Shown in pieces: positions 34,602 through 41,529 of a stretch of 64,000 nucleotides of DNA. Under the pieces are notes generated by a model. It searched no databases. It had not been told where the DNA came from and worked only from the letters and a program-made list of their open reading frames with translations. Position numbers and translations under genes: made by a program. Position 1 is the first letter of the stretch. Each line of letters opens with the position of its first letter. Origin of the DNA: Lewinellaceae bacterium (GTDB lineage Bacteria; Bacteroidota; Bacteroidia; Chitinophagales; Saprospiraceae); assembly GCA_020636045.1 (NCBI GenBank), contig JACJYP010000008.1, positions 124,001 through 188,000 of the forward strand, in the 5' to 3' direction.

Positions 34602-37490
34602 CTATCCACCCGACTTCAGTAGTTTTTGCACAGCCTGGTAGCCCGGCAGTTTTATGGAAAGCAAATAAGCGCCCGCGGGCAATGGAGCGCCTTGTGCATC
34701 CCTGCCGTCCCAATGCCATTCATGAGTGCCCGGGGTCGCTTCCGTTTTTTCAGTGCGTACAACGGCGCCCTGCACGTTCGCGATCTCGATCAAGACCGGT
34801 GAAGCATCCGCCTGTTCCCATCTGAGCAAAACGGTGTCTGTGAAAGGATTGGGAGCAGGAGCCATCAAGCGCAACCCGGCGACCCCGCTTTGCGGAGACG
34901 CGACGTCCGAAACGCCCTGACCTTCCGTCACGGTCAGGTACTGATTGGGAAAAATATTGGTGTAAACCTCTTCCAGTCCCGATGGCCATTGCACGGTAAA
35001 ACTGTATTCCGTCGCGTCGCCGAGCCCGAAATGCGCGGCCAACTGATTCTGGCCGCTGTAGCCCGTTTGTGCACTGATCTCGCGCAGTTGCGTGACCTGT
35101 TGCCCGCCGATGTTTGCCGTAAGCCACACCTTGGCGCCGATGGCACTGCGATTGCTTGTGGTGCCGACGCATTGTATCGCTACCCAGTTACGGGTCGACT
35201 CGGACGCATGGTTTTCGTACAAATAGTCCTCCTGGGCGGCATTGTAGCAGTTGGCCACTGCGAGATCCAGATCGCCGTCGCGGTCAAAGTCGCCAAAGGC
35301 GCATCCGTACGACCATCCTTCGTCTGTAACAGGCACTTCGGTCGTATTGCGCACAAATGTGCCGTCGCCCTGGTTGATAAAAAGAAAATTATGCCAGGGC
35401 CCGCCCCAAAATGAATTCGTCACAAAGAGATCGAGGTCGCCGTCAAGATCGACGTCCGACCATTGACTGCCGAACGAGTTCCCGCCGCTCGTCGTGACGG
35501 GTGCGCTGCTTTGCTTGGTAAAATTGCCCAGGCCGTCATTCCGGAAAAGAGCGTTGTTTCCCTGATCGTTGGCCAGAAAAACATCCAGATCGCCGTCATT
35601 ATCGTAATCGCCCCAGCTGCTGCTCATCGTTTTTCCGCCGTCCGTCACAAGATCGCCGCTTGTGATCTTGATAAAATTGCCGTTGCCGTTGTTGCGGTAT
35701 AACTGCTCGTTCTGGTCGTTTTCATTGGTGACAAAAAGATCGACATCGCCGTCAAGATCGAAATCTGTCCAGTTGACGCAGCGGGAAATGAACGCGTCTG
35801 TTACCGGAGAGCCGGTCGTGATGCGCTGGAAACTAGCATTCCCTTCATTGTGGTACAAAAAATTGCGTTTGTTGCCTTCGCTGTTCGTGACGTACAGATC
35901 AACTTTTCCGTCGTTGTCGTAATCGCCCCAGGCCGCCGTTTCGGAATATCCGTTGTCGGTGACGGGAGCGCCGGTCGTGATCTGTGTAAAGTGCCCTGCT
36001 CCGTCATTGCTGTATAGCAGATTGTGAACGTTGTACCAGTTCACCGTAAAACAATCGACATCGCCGTCGTTGTCAAAATCGGCCCAACTGGCGCCGTCGG
36101 ACGGTTTTCCGTCCTGCACCAGCGGATCACTACTCAAGGGGCTGAAAGCGCCGGCCCCGTTGTTCAGGTAAAGCATGTTGTTTTGTCCTGCCTGCGGCCC
36201 GTTGCTGATAAACAGATCAAGGTCGCCGTCATTGTCGACATCTACCCAGTTGGCGCTGCGCGAATCGGCAGCAGTAGTAGCGGTCGGCGAGTTCCGCACT
36301 TTTGAAAAGAGCGGCGCCGGTAAAAACGAAGGACCGAATGCCGGATTGGAGAGCGGTGGATTCCCGCCATAGGCGCCCAGGTCGCAGCGCAGGCGCCCGC
36401 GCGCCGGAAAACCGGCCCGTCTGCCATTTGCGGAAGATTCATTGTAATCCGGATCGGGATTCCCCGCATCGACGGCCGGCGAACCGGCCTCCAATATAAA
36501 ACCGGTGGTGTCGCGAAACAGCGGGTCGTCTGCAATGATGCCGGTACCCGGCATGCCCGTTTCAATGCAGTTGTACAAAATATCCATCACGGCGCCCGAA
36601 TTGGCGACCTGCTTTCCGACCGCCTGCGTGTTGCCCCAGATGATATTGTTCTCCATTTTCAGGGAAATGGAAAAAGCCCAGACGCCACCGCCTTTGCCGC
36701 CGTACTGGCTGGCCGGGCCCGGCGACTCATTGAATGCGATCGTGTTGTTTTTCAGCAGGTTAACGGTGTTTTGATTGGCCCCGGTAGTCCAAAAGCCGCC
36801 GCCGCTGAAGTTCTTGCCACCGTAGTTGAATGCAATGACATTGTGGATCACGACCGCATCAGGGCAATAATTCAGCACGATCCCGCCACCGTAACCCTCG
36901 GCGCGGTTGTGCACGATGTAGTTGTTTTCGATACGCACCGCACCTTCACCGCAACGAATGCCGCCGCCGCCCACACTGACGAGTCCGGCGCCGCCCGGCG
37001 TGACAAGATTGTCGCGGATGATATTGTGCCGGATCACGGGCGAGGAAAATTCCGTCAGGATGCCGCCACCTTCCCGGAATGTGCCGAAACCGGCGGGATC
37101 GATCCACACAGTGCCTTTCCCTCCGCGAAAGGTAAAACCCTGAACCACCGTAGCATTGGTCTCCCCTTTCCAGATCAGGAGGCAACTGGCGGTGTCCGGG
37201 TGCTGGGGCTGACTGCCGTCTATAACGGTCTGCCTGATCACGTCGGCAGGGTCGGCTTCCTGAAAATACCGGCTGCTGAGAACGATGTTTTTTCCGCGCA
37301 ATTGCAGGTTTTCATAATAGACGCCGGGGCTTACCAGCACGGTATCACCTTCCTGCGCCTGATCGATGGCAGACTGGATCGCAGGAAAATCCGCGGGTAC
37401 GTGCAGGGTGGTTTGAGCAGATACCCCGGAAATAAAAAGCGCATACAGCGCAACAGCCCCTGCGCGGAGCAGGAAAGCAGAAGTTTTCAT
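34602..37490 (-). CDS. Secreted beta-helix + FG-GAP/VCBS propeller + ASPIC/UnbV protein, T9SS cargo
   Basis: 962 residues with a signal peptide ending near ISGVSAQ. Residues ~27-345 form a right-handed parallel beta-helix (VPADFPAIQSAIDQAQEGDTV; repeated NNxIxxN turns such as NYIVHNRAEGYGGGI). Seven calcium-binding FG-GAP/VCBS motifs of the form DxDxDGDxDLFxxN lie between ~400 and ~760 (for example DVDNDGDLDLFISNG, DYDNDGKVDLYVTNS, DFDRDGDLDLAVANC), enough for one seven-bladed propeller. An ASPIC/UnbV domain follows (GAKVWLTANIGGQQVTQLREI, HFGLGDATEYSFTVQWPSG). The end is a T9SS type A domain (PNPFTDTVLLRWE, PAGAYLLSIKLPG). It is extracellular. The first part resembles polysaccharide-acting folds but lacks identified catalytic residues. 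Confidence 0.85.
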   Translation of the reverse strand: MKTSAFLLRAGAVALYALFISGVSAQTTLHVPADFPAIQSAIDQAQEGDTVLVSPGVYYENLQLRGKNIVLSSRYFQEADPADVIRQTVIDGSQPQHPDTASCLLIWKGETNATVVQGFTFRGGKGTVWIDPAGFGTFREGGGILTEFSSPVIRHNIIRDNLVTPGGAGLVSVGGGGIRCGEGAVRIENNYIVHNRAEGYGGGIVLNYCPDAVVIHNVIAFNYGGKNFSGGGFWTTGANQNTVNLLKNNTIAFNESPGPASQYGGKGGGVWAFSISLKMENNIIWGNTQAVGKQVANSGAVMDILYNCIETGMPGTGIIADDPLFRDTTGFILEAGSPAVDAGNPDPDYNESSANGRRAGFPARGRLRCDLGAYGGNPPLSNPAFGPSFLPAPLFSKVRNSPTATTAADSRSANWVDVDNDGDLDLFISNGPQAGQNNMLYLNNGAGAFSPLSSDPLVQDGKPSDGASWADFDNDGDVDCFTVNWYNVHNLLYSNDGAGHFTQITTGAPVTDNGYSETAAWGDYDNDGKVDLYVTNSEGNKRNFLYHNEGNASFQRITTGSPVTDAFISRCVNWTDFDLDGDVDLFVTNENDQNEQLYRNNGNGNFIKITSGDLVTDGGKTMSSSWGDYDNDGDLDVFLANDQGNNALFRNDGLGNFTKQSSAPVTTSGGNSFGSQWSDVDLDGDLDLFVTNSFWGGPWHNFLFINQGDGTFVRNTTEVPVTDEGWSYGCAFGDFDRDGDLDLAVANCYNAAQEDYLYENHASESTRNWVAIQCVGTTSNRSAIGAKVWLTANIGGQQVTQLREISAQTGYSGQNQLAAHFGLGDATEYSFTVQWPSGLEEVYTNIFPNQYLTVTEGQGVSDVASPQSGVAGLRLMAPAPNPFTDTVLLRWEQADASPVLIEIANVQGAVVRTEKTEATPGTHEWHWDGRDAQGAPLPAGAYLLSIKLPGYQAVQKLLKSGG

Positions 37491-37649
37491 AGCCTAATCT
37501 TTCGTTTTTGTGTTGATCGCCGCCACCTGCGGCAGTGCTTCACCAAAAATCGCACACTGAGGCCGTTTCCCGACCGAAAGTCTATGAACAACCAACTCCG
37601 GCAACCATAAAGCATACTTCGCAGTGTGGTTTTTGCCGACTTTTGCCCC

Positions 37650-38660
37650 ATGAAGCGCCGTATCTGGCTACATATTCTTTTCTGGCTGATCTTTTGGTTC
37701 GTCTATGCCTACCTCGGCAGTCGTTACGACGGCAACCTCGCCAAGTACATCGAAGCGGAAGTATTTCAATTGCCCGCCCGGATGCTGGCAACTTACCTGT
37801 CGTTATGGTGCTTCGAGCGATTCTCGGGTGCTGAAGCACACAAGACATGGCTTACCCTGGGTAGCGTGGCGGCGGCCAACTTTACAGGCGGACTGCTCAA
37901 CAGGGTCGTGAAAATGTTGTGGGTGGTGCCGATGTATTTCCCAAAAGCATCGTTTGACTTCTGGGGCTATATGCTGGCGTTCGACATCTTCGACTGCGTT
38001 TTTATCACATTCACGGCTCTGACAGTACGACTTTATTTCCGAAACCAGGAAATGAAAAAGAGAGCGGCAGCGCTGCAGGCGGAGAAACTGGATGCCGAAT
38101 TGCAGGCGCTGAAGGGCCAGATACATCCCCATTTTTTATTCAACACCATCAACAATCTCTACGCACTGGCGCGGCGGAAATCAGATAAAACGGCACCGGT
38201 AGCCCTGAAACTGGCTCACCTGCTTCGCTACGTTTTGTACGAATCGGCAAAACCTGTCGTTACGATCGAACAGGAAGTCAATAACCTGAAAGATTACGTA
38301 GAACTGGAAAAACTGCGTTTCGACGAAGACCGGCTTTCCGTTTCGCTGGAAACCGAGATCGACGATCCCGGCCGTGCGATCACACCGTTGCTGTTGCTGC
38401 CCCTGATCGAAAACGCATTCAAACACGGGGTGAGCGAAAAACGCTCGGAAGCATGGGTCAAGGCAAGTATCTCTCTGAAAAACAATCAGTTGCGCGTACT
38501 AATCGAAAACTCCAAAGAAACCGAACGCCCGACCAATCCACAGGGGATCGGGCTCCGGAACGTACAACGCCAACTGGAACTGTTGTACCCTGAGCATCAC
38601 CGGTTGCTTGTAACCGACCGGGGAGGCACCTTCCTCATAGACCTGGAGATCGACTTATGA
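37650..38660 (+). CDS. LytS-type sensor histidine kinase
   Basis: 336 residues from the ATG at 37650; a GTG 24 bases upstream is less likely. Four hydrophobic segments in the first ~140 residues form the membrane part. A short coiled coil (QEMKKRAAALQAEKLDAELQALKGQI) connects to the His_kinase domain, whose phospho-acceptor motif is HPHFLFNTINNLYALAR. The ATPase N-box is PLIENAFKHGVS and the G-box GIGLRNVQRQLELLYP. The stop overlaps the start of the LytTR regulator (ATGA), so the pair is translationally coupled. It lacks an obvious extracellular sensor, so the stimulus is probably detected in the membrane. Confidence 0.92.
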   Translation: MKRRIWLHILFWLIFWFVYAYLGSRYDGNLAKYIEAEVFQLPARMLATYLSLWCFERFSGAEAHKTWLTLGSVAAANFTGGLLNRVVKMLWVVPMYFPKASFDFWGYMLAFDIFDCVFITFTALTVRLYFRNQEMKKRAAALQAEKLDAELQALKGQIHPHFLFNTINNLYALARRKSDKTAPVALKLAHLLRYVLYESAKPVVTIEQEVNNLKDYVELEKLRFDEDRLSVSLETEIDDPGRAITPLLLLPLIENAFKHGVSEKRSEAWVKASISLKNNQLRVLIENSKETERPTNPQGIGLRNVQRQLELLYPEHHRLLVTDRGGTFLIDLEIDL

Positions 38661-39358
38661 AAACGTTCAATTGTTTGATCGTAGAAGACGAGCCGCTTGC
38701 CGCGGGTATTCTGGAAGATTACATCCGGCAGATCCCTTTCCTGCGCCTGGTCGGCAAATGCGGTGACGCACTGAACGCGCTGGAAGTGCTGCGGGAAGCA
38801 AGCATCGACGTGCTGTTCCTCGACATCCACCTGCCGGGCCTGAAAGGTCTCGATTTTCTACGCTCCCTCCCCCACCCGCCTCAAACGATCCTGACCACCG
38901 CATACCACGACTATGCGCTGGAAGGTTATGACCTGGGCGTGGTCGACTATCTGTTAAAACCCATTGATTTTGAGCGCTTTGTAAAGGCCGTACAAAAACT
39001 GAAACAACCGGCATCCGGCACGGCCGCTTCACCCGAACGCCTCTTCCAGTTTTTTAACGTCAACAAAAAAATGGTACGGGTCTGGTTGGACGAGATCAGA
39101 TACGTGGAAAGTCTGAAAGAATACGTGCGCATTTACCTGCCTGAAGAAAAAAGCATTGTCACCAAAATACACCTCGGCGATCTGTGTGAAGTGTTCGATG
39201 GATACGGTTTTTTGCGCATCCACCGTTCGTACATGGTGGCATTGCGGCATATCGAAGCGTTTACGGCATCGGAGATCACCGTTGAAGGGAAAGACATTCC
39301 GATCGGCCGGCAGTACAAAGATTCGGTAACGGAAGCGCTTCAGTCATTTGCCAAGTAA
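38657..39358 (+). CDS. LytTR-family response regulator
   Basis: 233 residues. The receiver domain has the acidic pocket (VEDEP), the phospho-acceptor aspartate in VLFLDIHLPGLKGLDFL, threonine switch TTAYHDYALEGYDLG and lysine DYLLKPIDFERF. The C-terminal LytTR DNA-binding domain contains IRYVESLKEYVRIYL and GFLRIHRSYMVALRHI. It begins within the last codons of the sensor kinase gene. Target genes are unknown; LytTR sites (paired imperfect direct repeats) were not located in the window. Confidence 0.94.
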   Translation: MKTFNCLIVEDEPLAAGILEDYIRQIPFLRLVGKCGDALNALEVLREASIDVLFLDIHLPGLKGLDFLRSLPHPPQTILTTAYHDYALEGYDLGVVDYLLKPIDFERFVKAVQKLKQPASGTAASPERLFQFFNVNKKMVRVWLDEIRYVESLKEYVRIYLPEEKSIVTKIHLGDLCEVFDGYGFLRIHRSYMVALRHIEAFTASEITVEGKDIPIGRQYKDSVTEALQSFAK

Positions 39359-39359
39359 A

Positions 39360-39438
39360 GTGGCGCCAACCTCTGGTTGGCAGTGTTTTCTTTTACCAAC
39401 CAGAGGTTGGCGTTACTTCAACCGGAGGTTGGTGCCAC
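39360..39438. repeat. Three-arm inverted repeat after the LytTR operon
   Basis: GCCAACCTCTGGTTGG (39365-39380) is a perfect 16-bp inverted repeat of 39396-39411. A third segment (39422-39438, CCGGAGGTTGGTGCCAC) is complementary, with two mismatches, to 39360-39376. The first arm can therefore pair with either partner, giving two exclusive hairpins. It lies 2-112 bases between the regulator stop and the glycosyltransferase start. Confidence 0.75.
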
Positions 39439-39469
39439 TTTCAATACCTTCGCCGCAAACAACACTTGA

Positions 39470-40618
39470 TTGGAAACCCGGAAAAAGATCGTCCTCATCT
39501 CCCCCGCACATCCTTTGCGCGGAGGGATCGCCGCATCGGCAGAACGCCTGGCAAGGGCCCTGCAACAAGCGGGGCATGAAGTGGTGATCTATTCTTATGC
39601 ATTGCAGTATCCGTCTTTCCTGTTTCCGGGAAAAACGCAGTACACCGATGAGCCGGCGCCCACAGATCTGAATATCAAAACACGGCTGAATACCATCAAT
39701 CCGCTGAACTGGCTACTGGCCGGTCGCGAGGTCGCCCGTGAGAAGCCCGATCATATTATCGCGCGTTTTTGGCTGCCTATCATGGCGCCTTGTATCGGCT
39801 CGGTGCTGCGGATCGCCCGCTGGCTGGGCACTGGCCGATGGCGCACCACGGGTCTGGTCGACAATATCATTCCGCATGAAAAACGGCCGGGCGACCGCTG
39901 GTTTGCCCGATTTTTTGTGCGTTCATGCGATGATTTCGTGGTCATGTCAAAATCAGTCGGCATTGAGATCGGAACTTTTCTGCCGGCCCGCCTGCAACAT
40001 CAAAAGGATACGGTCCGCTACGCCCCCCACCCGATCTACGACACTTATGGTGAAGCCGTATCGCAGGCGGAGGCGCGCCGTGAACTGGCCCTGCCGACAC
40101 AAATGCCAGTGGTGCTTTTTTTTGGGTTGATAAGAAAATACAAGGGACTTGACCTCCTGCTCGAAGCACTGGCCAACACCGAAGGCGTGCACGCACTTGT
40201 AGCCGGGGAGTGCTACGAAGACTGGAGCCATTACCAGGAGATCATCGATGCACACCACTTGTCAGATCGCGTGCACCTGTTCCTCGATTTCATCCCGACG
40301 GACCGGGTGCGCTATTTCTTTTCCGCCGCCGACCTCGTGGTGCAGCCTTACCGCACGGCGACTCAGAGCGGCATCTCACAGATCGCCTTTCATTTTGAAA
40401 AACCGATGGTTGTCACCCGGGTGGGCGGACTGCCGGAAATTGTACGCGATGGTGTTTCGGGATACGTGGTAACACCCGAACCAGCGGCCATTGCCGCGGC
40501 AATCCGCGATTTTTTTGAAGAAAACCGGTCGAAAACGTTCCTGGAAGGGCTGCGGGAAGAGAAAAAGCGCTTTTCTTGGGAAAATCTGGTGCAGACACTT
40601 TTGCGAGAAGCGGAATAA
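39470..40618 (+). CDS. Glycosyltransferase, GT4-like
   Basis: 382 residues. Translation must begin at or after the TTG at 39470, because an in-frame TGA sits immediately before it (39467-39469). The N-terminal Rossmann half starts KKIVLISPAHPLRGGIAASAERLARAL with a glycine-rich acceptor loop. The C-terminal half has VVLFFGLIRKYKGLDLLLEAL (nucleotide-sugar binding) and the EX7E-like region QSGISQIAFHFEKPMVVTRVGGLPEIV. These mark a GT-B fold retaining transferase of GT4 type. It is cytoplasmic or peripheral. It stands alone, so donor and acceptor are unknown. An upstream three-arm hairpin may regulate it. Confidence 0.87.
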   Translation: METRKKIVLISPAHPLRGGIAASAERLARALQQAGHEVVIYSYALQYPSFLFPGKTQYTDEPAPTDLNIKTRLNTINPLNWLLAGREVAREKPDHIIARFWLPIMAPCIGSVLRIARWLGTGRWRTTGLVDNIIPHEKRPGDRWFARFFVRSCDDFVVMSKSVGIEIGTFLPARLQHQKDTVRYAPHPIYDTYGEAVSQAEARRELALPTQMPVVLFFGLIRKYKGLDLLLEALANTEGVHALVAGECYEDWSHYQEIIDAHHLSDRVHLFLDFIPTDRVRYFFSAADLVVQPYRTATQSGISQIAFHFEKPMVVTRVGGLPEIVRDGVSGYVVTPEPAAIAAAIRDFFEENRSKTFLEGLREEKKRFSWENLVQTLLREAE

Positions 40619-40621
40619 AAA

Positions 40622-40657
40622 TGCCCGGGTCGTGTACGTGACAACGTATCCCGGGCA
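40622..40657. terminator. Inverted repeat after the glycosyltransferase gene
   Basis: TGCCCGGG and CCCGGGCA form a perfect 8-bp stem with a 20-base loop, in front of the convergent tRNA-Arg 3' end. No T-tract follows, so termination strength is uncertain. Confidence 0.5.
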
Positions 40658-40664
40658 CTTGCAG

Positions 40665-40737
40665 TGATCCCGGCAGGGGTCGAACCTGCAGCCGACAGCT
40701 TAGAAGGCTGTTGCTCTATCCATTGAGCTACGGGACC
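40665..40737 (-). tRNA. tRNA-Arg (anticodon UCU)
   Basis: A 73-base cloverleaf on the minus strand. The acceptor GGTCCCG pairs with CGGGATC (discriminator A). The D-arm is GCTC/GAGC, the anticodon loop TTCTAAG gives UCU, and the T-arm is GCAGG-TTCGACC-CCTGC. A minus-strand TATTTTTG (complement of 40754-40761) lies 16 bases before the 5' end and is a suitable promoter. Confidence 0.95.
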
Positions 40738-40753
40738 CGTCATTCAGACCCTG

Positions 40754-40761
40754 CAAAAATA
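40754..40761 (-). promoter_or_regulatory. -7 box (TATTTTTG) for tRNA-Arg
   Basis: TATTTTTG on the minus strand, 16 bases upstream of the tRNA 5' end. No perfect TTTG is seen 17-20 bases further upstream. Confidence 0.55.
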
Positions 40762-40804
40762 ATAACTTTACAACTTACATCGGGGAAAGTTCTGCCCCCG
40801 ATCC

Positions 40805-40812
40805 TATCTTTG
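40805..40812 (+). promoter_or_regulatory. -7 box (TATCTTTG) for ung
   Basis: TATCTTTG lies 15 bases before the ATG at 40828, implying a leader of only about 8-10 bases. Confidence 0.55.
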
Positions 40813-40827
40813 AACAAAATCACCACA

Positions 40828-41517
40828 ATGGAACCCACACCTCCCGTTTCGAATGTGCAGATCGAGGACAGCTGGAAAAAAGTCCTGGCCGATGAATTCG
40901 GACAACCCTATTTCGCTGCGATCAAGGGCTTTCTGGTCAGTGAAAAGAAGGCGGGAAAAACGATCTACCCGCCGGGTCCGCTGATTTTCAACGCCTTCAA
41001 CAAGACGCCGTTCGATGCAGTAAAAGTGGTGATCCTCGGCCAGGACCCCTACCACAACCCGGGAGAGGCCATGGGACTTTGCTTTTCGGTTCCCAAAGGA
41101 GTGAAAGTGCCGCCTTCGCTGGTCAATATTTACAAAGAGATCAACAGCGACCTCGGCTTGCCCGTTCCCGGTCACGGCGACCTGACGCATTGGGCCGATC
41201 AGGGAGTGCTGCTGCTCAACGCCATGCTCACGGTGGAGGCCAAAAAACCCGCCTCGCATCAAAAGATCGGCTGGCAGACGTTCACGGATGCCGTGATCCG
41301 GCGGATTTCAGATATGAAGGAAGGAGTGGTGTTCCTGTTGTGGGGCAATTTTGCCAAAGGGAAAAAAGCGCTCATCGACCAGACGCGCCACTACGTGCTG
41401 GAAGCAGCGCACCCGTCACCCCTCGCCGGCGATGCTTTCCGCGGATGTCGACATTTTTCCCATACCAATCAAATACTCGAAAAACAGGGGAAACAGCCGA
41501 TCGACTGGAGCGTCTGA
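40828..41517 (+). CDS. ung: Uracil-DNA glycosylase, family 1
   Basis: 229 residues from the ATG at 40828; in-frame codons further upstream pass through the tRNA-Arg promoter region. The catalytic water-activating motif GQDPYHNPGEAMGLCFSV and the leucine/minor-groove motif HPSPLAGDAF are both intact. LLNAMLTVEAKKPASH and VFLLWGNFAKGKKAL are typical internal blocks. The enzyme excises uracil from DNA to start base excision repair (EC 3.2.2.27). Length is normal. It converges with lptD; 12 bases separate the two stops. Confidence 0.97.
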   Translation: MEPTPPVSNVQIEDSWKKVLADEFGQPYFAAIKGFLVSEKKAGKTIYPPGPLIFNAFNKTPFDAVKVVILGQDPYHNPGEAMGLCFSVPKGVKVPPSLVNIYKEINSDLGLPVPGHGDLTHWADQGVLLLNAMLTVEAKKPASHQKIGWQTFTDAVIRRISDMKEGVVFLLWGNFAKGKKALIDQTRHYVLEAAHPSPLAGDAFRGCRHFSHTNQILEKQGKQPIDWSV

Positions 41518-41529
41518 ACCTCAGCGGCG

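Noticed and set aside
35200..36260. Regularly spaced near-identical DNA words that could suggest a CRISPR array
   Set aside because: They are the coding repeats for calcium-binding DxDxDGDxD loops (FG-GAP), in frame within one gene, with no unique spacers between identical repeats.
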